DNA of 64,000 nucleotides from assembly GCA_026770575.1 (NCBI GenBank), contig MU657191.1, positions 134,569 to 198,568 on the forward strand. Reading direction: 5' to 3'. A program made the translations under genes and the position numbers. The DNA comes from Pelagophyceae sp. CCMP2097 (taxonomy: Eukaryota > Sar > Pelagophyceae). The notes beneath the pieces were generated by a model, which was given only the letters and a program-made list of their open reading frames with translations, did not search any database and was not told the origin of the DNA. How positions within the stretch are numbered: the stretch's first letter is position 1; each line of letters begins with the position of its first letter. Of the stretch, positions 41,621-52,663 are shown one piece after another.

Positions 41621-42637
41621 TCAGACGACGTCGAGGTCGCTCTTGGCGGCCGGCGACTTTCCAAGCGCCGCCGCCAGCGACGCCGCCGCGACGCCGAGGC
41701 AGGCGCCCGCGATGGTATCCGAGGCCCAGTGCGACTCGGTGAGGACGCGGCCCGACGCGACGGAAACCTGCAAAGGCGACGTCCGTGGCGAGACGACGCC
41801 CTGCTGCGGCGGCCCCAGCCTCGCCTCCTCGGCGGGACGGCGACGCACGGTGACGACGGCGGCGAGTGCGGCGGCTTGCGCGGGACCGTTTCGACTTTTG
41901 CTCGTCGGTAAAAAGAGCTGGTCCTCGTCGTCTGGCCGCGCCGCGTCGCCTTCGAGGAGCCGCGGTAGCAAAATGCCGAAGAACGCGACGGAGAGGAAGG
42001 CAGCGTTGCCCGTGTGGCCCGAGGGGAACGACCAGTCGTGGTGGTTCGCCTGGTCGGGCCTTGTTCGATGAAACGCGCCCTTGAGCGCGAGGATGACGGG
42101 ATTCAGCACGAGGAACCACGTGCCCGCGACGGCGGCGGCGCGCCGCGCGTCGACGCGGCACGTCGCGGCGCACGCCTGCGCCCGGCGTCGAGCGCGCGCG
42201 GGCCGCGGCGCGGCACGCACCGTCGCCGTCAGGAAGACGAACGCCGGCGAAACGTCTGACAGCGTGCGGCCTGCGAGGCCGGTGCGTCGGCCGTCTCTTT
42301 GGAGCAGCGCTTACCGACGGCGTTGTGGTAGTCCGCATCGGCGCCGGCGAGGCTGCGCGCCGCCGCGTCGAGGTCGGGCAGGAGCACGTGCGTCCCGAAG
42401 ACGTCCAGCGTCGCCAGCGCAAAGCCCGTCGTCGCCGCCGCCGCCGCGACGCGAGGCGACAAACCCTACGATACGAGGCTCGGCCGCGGTGCGAGGCGTC
42501 GCCGCCGGTCGCGAACCGCGCCGCAAGGAATCTGTCCGGCAAAAGGGGAGCACCTTGATGGGTTCGCGCCGCGACGACGTACTGAGCCCCCGAGCCATCG
42601 GGCACAGCAGCACCGCGGCCCGGAGGAACGACAGCAT
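41621..42637 (-). CDS. PAP2-family phosphatase, membrane-associated
   Basis: The start at 42637 gives a signal or anchor segment (MLSFLRAAVLLCPMARGLS). After a hydrophobic helix (TTGFALATLDVFGTHVLL) an intron (donor GTAAGC, about 42315) joins NAV to SPAFVFLTATV. All three PAP2 motifs follow: KGAFHRTRP (KxxxxxxRP), FPSGHTG (PSGH) and GRVLTESHWASD (SRxxxxxHxxxD, Gly for Ser). These define the lipid phosphate phosphatase / haloperoxidase active site, so phosphatidate or diphospholipid hydrolysis is likely. A frame change around 42455-42470 without a clear intron needs checking. It is divergent from the PIF1 gene. Confidence 0.75.
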
Positions 42638-43010
42638 GGTGCCTCGAACGACGGCACGGCTCCGTCGAGTCGGGGCACGACCACTCGAAACCACGACGAC
42701 TTCAAAACTAAAGTTTGAAATTGCAAAAAAAATCTTCGATCGCCGAAGAAGGAAAACAGTTATTTGGGAAATTGTGCCGGCGCGATCCCGCAGTCGTCGC
42801 AGTCCTCAGCGCGGGGCCTCGGCCGCGATTATGCGCATATCTGTTGTGGGTATTAACTATTATTGTACCTGGTAAAATCTTATATCTTACCGTGTGTGGC
42901 CCTTCGGGGTCGATCCCAGTCGCTCCTGCGCAGGACCTCTTGATCTGCACGTGGCTCTCTGAGAGTCAGTCATCTCCCCGGGGTATAAATTACAACCCTC
43001 ACGCCTCACC
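42638..43010. promoter_or_regulatory. Divergent promoter region between the PAP2 and PIF1 genes
   Basis: About 370 bases, noticeably AT-richer than the flanking genes, between two divergently transcribed genes. No specific motif was recognised. Confidence 0.4.
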
Positions 43011-45223
43011 GTGTGTACACCCCAGGAATCGTGTCCGACCGACGCGACGCCTCGGCGCCCGGCCGGCCTTGGCCCGGCGCCACGGCAGGCCCAGATGATA
43101 CGGAGGTGCCTCCGCGCTCTGCATCTCCAACGCGGAAGCGGCGGCGCACGGTGCGGAGGACAATCCTCTGCGGCTCACAGAGGCAACCAACGGGGGCCTG
43201 CATGCCTGCGCCCCCGGCGCCGGACAGGAGCCGGCGCAGCCGTCCGTCCGGTCCGGAGCAGCGCGCCCGCACAGGAGCGTGCTAGGCGCGAGGCGCCGCA
43301 CCGCTCGGCCTCGGCGTCCGCTGCGAGTTTCGCGGTGGGCAGCTCGGCCAACTTTGACCCGACGCAGCGCGCGGCGCTGCGCCTGGCCGCGGGCGGCGCG
43401 AACGTGTTCCTCACGGGCGTCGCGGGCACGGGCAAGTCTGAGGTGACCAAGCAGATCGTCCTCGACGCCAAGCGACGCGGCAAAAAGGTGCGGCGCCTCT
43501 CTGCGGGGGCATCCGGAGCCGCACGCTCGCAGGTGGCCGTGGCCGCGCCGACGGGCGTCGCCGCCGTGGGCCTCTCCGCGTCGACTGGCGGCGTGGTTTC
43601 GGCGCAGACGATCCACTCGCTCGCCCGCATCGGCGTGCCCATGTACGTCAAGGACTTTGGCAAGATGTGGGACGGGAGGACGGAGTGGGAGAAGATGGAC
43701 GTCCTCGTCGTCGACGAAGTTGGCATGCTGCCCGCCGAGCTCCTCGACTGGCTGGACCACGAGGTCCGGCAGATCCGTGCCGCCGCGTGCCGCGACAAGG
43801 CGGCGCGGCCGCGCGTCCTCGCCATGCCCTTTGGCGGCATCCAGCTCGTCTTCATCGGCGACTTCGCGCAGCTTCCGCCGGTCCCGGGCAAGATCGACAT
43901 GATCAAGACGGTGCCGCAGGACGCAACCGAGGCCGGCGCCGTCGGCGTCCTCGGCATCCGCCAGTGCTCGGCCTTCGCCTTCCAGTCGGTCTGCTGGCGT
44001 GAGGCGCGCGTCGTGTGTCTGCAGCTCACGGAGATCTACCGCCAGCGCGGCGACCCCGACTTTATCGGGGCGCTGGCGGACGTGCGCGAGGCGCGGGACC
44101 TCACGCCGGTGCTCAAGCAGCTCGTGAAAGACTGCGCGAGGCCGCTGGCGGCGCGACCGGGGCAACGCATCCCCGGCGGCCTCAAGCCGACGCAGCTCGT
44201 CACGAGGAACAAGGCCGCCGACGAACTGAACCGCGTCGAGCTCGAGCTGCTGCAGGCGCCCGCCGTGCGCTTCGAGGCCGTCGACTCGGTTTTCGTCGAC
44301 AAGTGCGTGCCGGAGTGGAAACGCGCAGAAACGGAAGATTGGCTCAAGCGCAACAGGTTCTTTAAATCGGGCTGCCAGGCCGGCAGCGAGGTCCAGCTCA
44401 AGGTCGACGCCCAGGTTATGCTGCTGTGCAACCTTAACGAGGAAGGCGTATCCAGCGACAGGCTCCTCGTCAACGGCAGCCGCGGCGTCGTCGTCGGCTT
44501 CGAGCAGTCCCCGGACATCTACGCCGGCTTTGCGACGGACGCCAAGCTTCCCGTCGTCGCCTTTGCCAACGGCCGCCGGGAGCTCGTCGTGCCCGCCGAG
44601 TTCAATAGCCAGCTCTACCGCAAGGGCACTTGCACGCGGTACCAGGTCCCGCTCAAGCTCGCCTGGGCGACGACGATCCACAAGTTCCAGGGCACGTCGC
44701 TCGACTTTCTCACCGTCGACCTCCACCAGTGCCAAAACAGCGGCCAGGCCTGTGAGTCTTCATCGCGGCGGCGGCCAGCGCATCGTGCGCGCGGGCGACA
44801 CCGGCGCCCCTCGCAGACGTCGCGCTGTCGCGCGCGCGGAGCAGGGACGGCCTCGAGATTCTCAACTTTTCGCTCGGCGCGATCCGCGCCGACCGGCTCG
44901 TCACCGAGTTTTACGCCGCCATGGACACCGGCGCCGCGGCGCTGGAGACGTTTTACAACGAGCGCGCGGGCGTCTGGTGGTATCCGCTCGTCCTCGACCC
45001 CCACCCAAACGTCACGAAATGGCGCGCCCTCTTCCGATACGGCGCGGGCTCGACGTCCAAGGCCAATGCGTTCCGCGCCTGGGTCGAAACGCACGCGCCG
45101 CGGGCAGGCTACACAGGCTGGGGGTGGAGGCCGCCCCTCTTCGAATCCGGCGGCGGCGCCCGTACGAGCCTGTCGAGCGACGCGGCGACGGACGCCCGGG
45201 CCGTCCGCCTTCTTTATTCATAA
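43011..45223 (+). CDS. PIF1-family DNA helicase
   Basis: Two exons, 43011-44751 and 44817-45223. Motifs in order: FDPTQRAALRLAAGGANVFL with Walker A GVAGTGKSEVT; AAPTGVAAV (Ia); VLVVDEVGMLP (II); VFIGDFAQLPPV (III); CLQLTEIYRQRGD; and KLAWATTIHKFQGTSLD (V). After the 65-nt intron comes YVALSRARSRDGLEIL (VI). This is the canonical superfamily 1B PIF1 set, a 5'-3' DNA helicase acting on G-quadruplexes, telomeres or mitochondrial DNA. The basic N-terminus could be an organelle presequence. Its last 100 residues (WVETHAPRAGYTGWG) are not part of the helicase core. A second possible start is the Met at 43095. Confidence 0.9.
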
Positions 45224-45328
45224 ATATGAACAAGGTGCGGTCCATCGCGAGGAGTCGCTTCAAAGAGGCGACTGATTCACGCGGCGCGCAGCCGAAGCGT
45301 ACGAGTAAGGCACAGCCTCGCCTTTGGG

Positions 45329-47766
45329 ATGCGTCGTACACACTGTCCCCCCGCGCCCGGCACGCGAGCGAGCAGCGGCGGGCCGTTGCCGGTTTGGAAG
45401 GCCCGCACGGACGGCGAATCCAAACTGAAAAAGCGCTTTGGCGGGCCCGGGCCTGGGGAAGGCATGGAGTCGAGCCTGGCGGCGCTGCTGCGCCTGAGCG
45501 TCGACTCGTCGCCGCCGCCGCCGCCGAGGCCGCCGCGGGACGAATCCGGCGACGACGAAGAGGAGTTGCGCACCGCGCGCCACATCGAAGACCTGCGAGC
45601 CGCGGCGCCCCCCGAGGCCGTCTCTCGGCGCGGCGCGCGCGTTTCGGCGGCCCGACGGCGCGCCGTAGGCTCGGGACGGAAGCGCGGACGTCGTTCGCCG
45701 CGGCCTGGGACGCCGAGTCGTCGTGCTCGGACCGGCCGCCGCTGCCGCCGCCATCGGACCGCGGCCAGAGCACGCTCCGACAAACCGCGCCCGCGCAGCA
45801 CAGAGGTCGGTGCATCGCCGGCGACTCCGCGGCCCCGACGCACTTCGTAGGCGACCGGCGGCGAGTCGAGCAGCTCGCGGTCTCGCGGCTGGAGGAGTTT
45901 GAAGCGCGCGAGACGCTGCGAAGAGCGTGCGTCTTTGCGCGTCCGAAGGATGCCTCCTTCGAAAGAGGCCCCTTCGGGACGGTGTACGGTGCAGGATGGA
46001 GGAGGAGCGGCTTTTGGCGACGTGCACGTTCCAGCCGCGGCTGTCGGCGCGGCGGAAAAGCGCGCGCGCCGCCGACGACCTGGGCGTCTCGGAGCGGCTG
46101 CACTCCGAGGCGGTGCACCGCGCCGAGGTGCGCGCGCTGGAGCGCGCGGCCGTCGCCGAGGCCGAGGTGGCCGCGTGCCGCTTTCAACCCCACATCAACG
46201 ACTCGTCCTTGCACTTTGGCGACTCCCGACCGCTGCACGAGCGCGTCGCGGTGCGTCCGACCGCGCCGTCGCCGAGGGGAGGCGCCTTTGCGCTCGACGA
46301 CGTGCCTGGTCCACTTCGCCGTTGCCCGCGCGCGCGTCCGATTAATGCGCCTTTGCAGGACGTCGAGCGCGCGGCGTCGCTGCGGCGTCTGGAGCTCCGG
46401 GCGGAGCGCGACCGGGCAAACGAAGAAGCGCACGTTTTCCAGCCGCAGATCAACGTCGACGCGAGGTCTGCCGCCATGGCCAAGCGGGCGACGGTGCGCT
46501 GCCCCACCGCCGGAGAGGCCGTTTCGCGACCCCGGAAGCGCCGCCGCGAGCCGCCGATGTAGGACCGCGCCTTTAAGACGATGATGGAGGCGGCGCACCT
46601 TTCGCAGCAACTCTCCGACGAAACTGCAAACGTCGGCGCCGGCGTCGTCGGAAAGAAATGCCCGGCCCTCGCTTCGACGCGTCTGGCGACGCGCCATCTA
46701 GGCGGAACACCCGCCGGACGTGGCGGCGCGCCTCGCCGCGGACGCGTGGCACCGGTCCATGTGCGGCCAGCAGCGCTTGGAGGCCGCCGAAGCCGAGGTG
46801 CGTCCCTTGGCCGCGCAGCGGGAGGGCCCCCTCGAGTTCGATGCGTCCCCGAGTCGCCGCCGCGTGCGTCGAGCGCCGGGGCGCAGGCCGCCGCGGAGCG
46901 CTCGCGCGCGGCGCGGACGAAGATCAGTCGGGGTTCGGAGCGCATCGCCGCCTCTGCGCCGTCCATCGGCGGCGTGCCCTTCTTCGAGCGCGAGCGGCGG
47001 CGCGAGAGCGAGGCGCGGCGGCGCCGCGCGGCCGACGAAGAAGAACGCCGCGCCGAGGAGGAGCGCCTCTTCCAGCCGGCCATCTCGGGCCGCTCCGCAA
47101 AGCTCGACGAGCGCGCGACGCGCCGCAGGCTCCTCGAGGCCGCCGCCGCAGCAGACGCCGCGGCCGCGGGCGGCGCCGGCGCGGCGGGGCCGGCGGCGGC
47201 GCCCGAGTCGCGCGTGGCGCGGCTCGCGGCCGACGCCGCGGCAAAGGAGGAGAAGCGCGCGCAGCGGGAAAGCGAGTACTACTCGCAGTGGAACTACAAG
47301 CCCGAGACGAACGCGCGCAAGGCCGACGCCGCCGCCAAGGCCGACTACGACGAACTCTCGCGGTGAGGCGCCCGCATAAAGGCCGCCACGTCGGACCCAG
47401 AAGCGCCCGCGCAGGAACGCGCGCGGCTCGGCGGCGCGATCGCGAGCCGAGAAAGAGGTCGGTTTTGTGTCGTCTCCGCCGCCGTCGGAGAGATCCCTCG
47501 CATGCTCGACACATGAACCGCTAGGCGTTTGAGCGCCAGCAGTCGCAGTGCACTTTTAAGCCGCAGCTCATTTCGAAGCCGTCGGACAAGAGCAATGTTA
47601 AGACGGAAGCGGAGCGCCGCGCCGTCAAGGAGATTAAGATCGAGGCGGAGCGCAAGCAACGCGAGCTGGACGAGCTCCGCGAGTGCTCCTTCCGGCCCTC
47701 GACAAACTCAAAATCCACGGTGCGCCGCCTCGTCCCGACGTGCGCTACTCTGACGATTACGAATAG
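45329..47766 (+). CDS. Repetitive TFxPxI-motif protein, probably cytoskeletal/flagellar
   Basis: Plus-strand exons share a recurring short motif: TCTFQPRL, CRFQPHIN, HVFQPQIN, RLFQPAIS, YKPETN, CTFKPQLI and CSFRPSTN. They are separated by charged helices (RVEQLAVSRLEEFEARETLRR-like, AEVRALERAAVAEAEVAAC, EERRAEEERL, EAERKQRELDELRE). The pattern F-x-P-x-(I/L/T)-(N/S) recurring between coiled coils is seen in axoneme or basal-body-associated proteins of protists; no ortholog is claimed. It starts MRRTHCPPAPGTRASSGG and has at least five introns. The last exon may extend to 48105 through a GTGCGC donor near 47719. The antisense 561-codon frame is a GC by-product. Confidence 0.6.
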
Positions 47767-48462
47767 CTGCGCGAAGCGGCGCCGGCGGCATCCACGGGGG
47801 CCGCGACGACGGTCAAGCCCGTCGTCGTGCGCGGGCTAGTGAGTCGCCTCGCGTCAAGGGGCGCCGGTTTCGACGGCGAAGTAGGCGCGGCACCTCGAAC
47901 TCCGGAATCGAGCCAAGCAGCTCGCGCAGGACCACCGGAGTCGCGAGTGCGTCGGGGCGAGGACCCTTCTCCGCCGATCGAACCAAACGGTCTTCCGCAG
48001 GCACGCCGCTTTTACCGTCGAGCGCGCCGAGGAATGGCGACACGGCCAAAAGTTCACCACGCCCCAGCCCTTTGCCCTTTCGACGGGCGTTTTATGATGC
48101 AGTGACGTACAAAACCTTTTTTGAGTCTGCGGGTCCCTTGTTGAACGATCAAGGATGCAATGGCACCCATGGTGGATCAAGCAAGCAATGGCAAGGACTG
48201 CTCGAGCGGCAAGCACCGGCCAGATGGCCCGCCGCAGCCGCTGTCCGCCCTGCTGCATCGCGACGAGCAGGGCGGTGGGCACCGCACCGAGACTTCGGGT
48301 TCCTCCGGGGTTAGCTATAGTGTCCACGAATTTTAGCGAAGAAGTCTCCAGTGCCAGTGCTGACAAGAGCAAGGACGTGCAGCGGCTCGACCCTCTCTGC
48401 CAAGAGCAGCGTGCTCGACCCGTCCGCGCAGCCGCGCGTGTGGCGTCGAAGCGGCGGTGGCG
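47767..48462. other. Intergenic stretch
   Basis: About 700 bases. The first part (to 48105) may be the last exon of the TFxPxI gene. The remainder, less GC-rich, shows no gene, RNA or repeat. Confidence 0.4.
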
Positions 48463-49657
48463 ATGGCGTCGATGCACCCCGGCCGCCTGCTTTGGCTCTA
48501 CTCTGCGCGGTCCAAGGCTGGGTTCTACGGGCCCCGGCACCTCAACCTCGTCCTAAACGACGACGAGCGCGGCGGCTCCGTCGAGTGGGACAGCAAGAGC
48601 GGCGCGTCGAGCGTCCGGACGACGCTGCCTCCGTGGTGCGCGCGCCGCGACGGCAAGCCGCCGCTCGGCGCGCTTATAGCGATCTTCGACGAGGTCTCCA
48701 CGTATGCCGGCGTCGCGCGTCGGTGCCGGCGTCGAAGTCGGCTTGGCCGTCGTCGGCTCGGCCGTCGGCTCCACCGTCGGCTCGACCGTAGGAGCGGGGG
48801 TCTCATCAATGTCCGTAGGCTACGACCGCGCCGGCCGGCCCGGCGTGAGCGTCAAGCTCTCGGCGCGCGTCGCCGCCGACGCGCCACAACTGCCGCCCGG
48901 CGCGCCGCTGCGCATTGAAACGCGCAACGTCAAGACTGGGAAGACGCTGGTAAGATGCGGTGGTGCGGCCGCCCGGCGCCGGAACGCTCCTAAAGGGCCT
49001 TGGAGCGTAGGCATTTGTCGACGTCGAGGTGCGGTGCGGCGCCACGGACCGCCTCGTCGCGACGGGGCAGCACGTTAAGTTTCTGCCCATGGGCCTCGCC
49101 GTCGAAATCGCGATGCACCCGTGGGTGCGAGCACGCATCCCGCCGCGGCAGACCCGACGCCGCCGCGCTAGCTTCGCCGCATCGTGCAGCCGGCCGTGCT
49201 GGCGCACCTTGGGAGGCAGGCGGTCCACGCCTTTGACGGGTCGGCGGTGTCGCCCGACGACGTATTCAAAAGCTTCAAAGCCGGCACCCAAAACGTCAAG
49301 ATCACAGAGGCGCTCTGCAACCCGGTCGGCGCCCTCCACGGCGGCGCCGCGATCCAGTAAGCACCGCCGCCCTCGGGGGCGGACGCGACCGAGTCGGACG
49401 TGTCGAGACTCGGACGCGCCGACGTCGCCGTGAGTCGGAGCGGTCGGCTAGGCTTGCGGAGCTCGCGGCACAGCGCTCGGCGGGCGGGCCGGAGCCCCGC
49501 GCGGCCAAGTCCGTCTCCGCGCTGCTCATGTCCGGCCTGCGGCCGGGCGAGACGGCGACCGTATCCGCGGACGCCGCCGCGGGCTGCGACGATGCGTACC
49601 GCGTCCTCATCAACAAGGGCGACAGCCCAGCGTACGACGTGCGCCTGCGCTTCTGAC
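48463..49657 (+). CDS. Double-hotdog thioesterase-like protein
   Basis: Starts MASMHPGRLLWLYSARS. First hotdog domain: LGALIAIFDEVSTYAG (active-site helix), then across introns RPGVSVKLSARVAADAP, GAPLRIETRNVKTGKTL and FVDVEVRCGATDRLVATGQH. A second hotdog begins AFDGSAVSPDDVFKSF and has NPVGALHGGAAIQ, the usual helix start of PaaI/4HBT enzymes. It ends with VSALLMSGLRPGETATVSAD and YRVLINKGDSPAYDVRLRF, stop at 49657. Two fused 4HBT folds form a pseudo-dimer, as in acyl-CoA thioesterases that hydrolyse acyl-CoA. At least four short introns are needed; their exact ends are uncertain. It converges with the MFS transporter gene. Confidence 0.72.
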
Positions 49658-49865
49658 GGCGACGTCGCGCCAATCCAGGGCCCTTTCAAGTCCGCCCCGG
49701 GACACGACGCGATCCATGGGTCGTGCCGAGCGTCTTGTCGAATAATTATTTTTACAGCGTCGTTGGATCGAGGCAGACTGCCCGGCGTTCCGGGTCGGCC
49801 TTGGCGTTTGAGACGATTGCGGTGTCGTGCACTTGGAAGTAGTGGCCCTGGCTCGCGACGAGAAC

Positions 49866-51630
49866 CTAGGTCGTAGACGTTTCAAACGCCGCTTTCGCGG
49901 GGAGGGTTCTTTGCTGTCGCGAGGAGGGTCTCTTGCTCGTCGCGACGAGCGTCGGTGCGGCGCGGCGCGTCTCGACTCGTGCGTTCGCATGAGGGCGTCG
50001 CAGGACGCCGGATCTCACCGAGGCGACGAAGAGCGCCGCGAGGACGAAGAGGACGGCGGCGACGCCTCTTCGGAAAAACACTTCCAGCAAAATGAGCGGC
50101 CCGACGGCGTTGCCGATGCTGAACGCGGCGCGGATCGAACCGACCAAACGTGCCGGGTTCGACGACTGCTGACCCAGCCTAGCGGGTTTGCGTCGTTTGC
50201 GTCGTTTGCAAGACGGGTTTGCGTCGTTTGCAAGACGGGGCGGCGGGCGAACGCACTTGGCCGAGAGGAAGTTGCAAGACCCTTGTCCGAGCGAGGCGAT
50301 GCAGTACGTCAGCGTGTTGCCGACGACGAAGGGCCAGGGCGACTCGACGCCCGCGGCGATGAATAGGGCGACGGCGACGTTGATGGCCGCAAGGACTGCG
50401 GAAATGCACGCGGAGACGCGCCACGCGCCCAACTTCAGCCTTAAAAGGCGCTTCAGCACAAACAGGTGCAAAAAGATCTGGCCTAGGCGATCCGTCGCCG
50501 CCCGGCCGCGGCGAGGCAGCGGAGTGCATCACAGAATACGCACTGAAAGCGGCGGGGACGATGGACAACGAGACGAGCTTTGTCGTGAGGCCGTATCGTC
50601 GGACCAAGATGACAAACGACGAAGAGATGCACGCCAAAATGGCCACGCCGTTGACGAACCTAGAACGTCGTGAACGCTGCGCTGCCACGAACGAAGAAAA
50701 CCCACATCATAAAGCTGACGGCGAGGGCCCTGCGCGACCGCGGCTGCTGCGCCGACTGTCCAGCGTCCTTTTCGACGACGGCGGTCTGCGCGTCGGCGAC
50801 GTCGGCGACCTTCTTCGAGCCCGCGAAAACTATCCTGGCCAGGAGCCAGACGGCGATGCCGAGGCAAGGGAGCGCCTACGCCACCGAGCGTCCACCGACC
50901 GGAATGCCGCCTTTACTCGTCAAAGTTTTACAAGCTCATCGAGGCGCACCGAGACGATGCAGGCGAGCGTCCATCGTGACGGACCGAGCCTACGCGGCGT
51001 CGTCGCGAACGTCGCCTCGCCTCTGGTCGGGCGCTGGACCGCGCAGGCCGCCAACGACGGCGCCGGCGAGGATGCCGACGTGGATCGAGGCCGCCACCTG
51101 ACATGACAGTTTACGACGAGGCTCGCAGGCCTGTCTAGACGCACGAGGCCCATGCGCGTCGGCAGGTTGGTGTCGTCTGAGAGCTGCGTGATCCACGCGA
51201 TGGCGAGGCCCTGCGGCCTACGCCCAAGCGTATACGGCACGCATAGTGGAGCGGTTTACGGCGCGCGGAGTGGCAGGGTCCACTGACGCGCAGAGTCCTG
51301 CGCCTATTCGGATGAGGCAGAGCGCTAGGGGAGTCTTGGGGAAGCCCGTGGCGGCGAAGAGCACCGTGTCCAGGATCATGACCACAGTGAGCGTCGGCTT
51401 CATGCCGCATTTTTGGGAAATGGACCCGATGGCGGGCAGGCCGACGATGACGGCGCCATACTGCGCCGCGACGATGATGCCGACCCAACGAAGGCTAAAC
51501 TCGTTGCGCTGCAGCCAAAAGGGCAGCAGCGGGCCGAGGATGCCAAAGCCAAAGTAGTCGGCGAACATGGACAAAGTGCTGATGATCACCTCTGCGTCCT
51601 CGCACCGCGTCGAGACGCGGCGCGCGGCGT
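49866..51630 (-). CDS. Major facilitator superfamily transporter
   Basis: The start around 51630 reads MFLTMGDAARRVSTRCEDAE. It is followed by paired helices typical of MFS N-domains: FGFGILGPLLPFWLQRNEF, WVGIIVAAQYGAVIVGLPAI with GSISQKCGMKP (loop 2-3 motif G...D/K.G.K), and LALCLIRIGAGLCAS. Later exons give IHVGILAGAVVGGLRG, LPCLGIAVWLLARIVF, ALAVSFMMWVFFVRGSAAF, VNGVAILACISSSFVILV, VSACISAVLAAINVAVALF and GPLILLEVFFRRGVAAVL. About 12 helices are expected. The substrate is not predictable. An intron near 50178-50240 contains tandem TTTGCGTCG repeats. It is divergent from the GNAT gene, with starts under 100 bp apart. It ends at 49866 with an Arg/Ser-rich tail. Confidence 0.75.
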
Positions 51631-51714
51631 CACCCATCGTTAGGAACATTCTGATCACCAAAATATTTGTTTTGCAAATTCGAACCACAAGACGTCGTGT
51701 GGCGGGGATGTCGT

Positions 51715-52461
51715 ATGGAGCGTCGCGGCTGGGTTCCCGGCGACCGGTTGGGCGCGGGGTGGTGCGTCTGGCGCGCCTTTGCGTGCGACGCGGCGACTAA
51801 GTGGATGTTCGAAGAGGGCGCTGACGGCTTGGCGCTGTGGTACTTTCGGTGGCTCGTCTATACGATATCGATGAGTGAGTGATCCCATCTCGCAGAGTGA
51901 GAAAGCCTATAGTAACTACGGTACTTATAGGCCATCGCCTGACGGACGTGGCGGTGGAGTCGGGCCGGGTCGTCGGCGTGGCGGCGTGGGAGCCCGTCGA
52001 ATCCGAGTCGCTAGCGGCCGACGCGCGCGGCATGCTCATGGTCGCCGCGCTCTTCCTGCGCGCCGGCCCGCGGCGCGCGTCGCGCATCCTCCAGCTCGAG
52101 ACGGGCATTGAAAACGCCCGGGCGCGCGCCAAAGCGCCGCGCGCGACGGGCCACCGCCTCGTCCTCCTGGCCACGCTGCCGGAGCGCCGCCGCAGAGGCA
52201 TCGCCTCCGAGCTCCTCCGAGCCGGCCTCAGACGAGCCGATGCCCTCGGTGCGCCTCGTCGCGAGGACCGACCAACGCAACCAACGTATCGCAGGCGTCG
52301 CGTGCAGCCTCGAGAGCACCGACGCGGCCAACATGCCCTTGTACCGTCGGCACGGCTTCCGAGCCGGGCTCGACGTCCGCCCGTTCCCCGGCGATGGATC
52401 ACCCGTCGTGACGTTGATGCTACGAGACGCGCGACGACGAGGGGCAGACTCTGTAATCTAA
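51715..52461 (+). CDS. GNAT-family N-acetyltransferase
   Basis: Three exons: 51715-51874, 51931-52248, 52295-52461. Exon 1 reads MERRGWVPGDRLGAGWCVW and WMFEEGADGLALWYFRWLV. Exon 2 has SGRVVGVAAWEPVE and the acetyl-CoA-binding motif A, LVLLATLPERRRRGIASELL. Exon 3 completes the fold with LESTDAANMPLYRRHGF and VVTLMLRD. The Q/RxxGxG/A loop appears as RRRRGIA. The layout resembles GNATs with a long N-terminal helix pair followed by the standard core; the substrate is unknown. The frame is open upstream to 51667, so an earlier Met is possible. Confidence 0.82.
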
Positions 52462-52663
52462 CGATCCAAGACGCGTGGGAGATCGTCGGTGGAATCCGGC
52501 GCATCGCGTAGACCGGCCGTCCGTGGGTGCCTCGGGAGCTCTGCTCGGTGAGGCCTGCTCCCCCGTCGCGTCGATGGCGCACGGCCAGTGTCCGAGTCGC
52601 CAAAGCGTGCTTCGCCGAATCTTCGGGCGGAGCCCACCTTTGGCGCCGGGCGCGGCACGCGGC

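Noticed and set aside
42999..44735. Minus-strand 578-codon frame opposite the PIF1 gene
   Set aside because: The plus strand contains all PIF1 motifs; the antisense frame is a codon-bias shadow.
45012..46697. Minus-strand 561-codon open frame
   Set aside because: Antisense to exons with repeated FxPxI motifs; composition is shadow-like (Arg/Ala).
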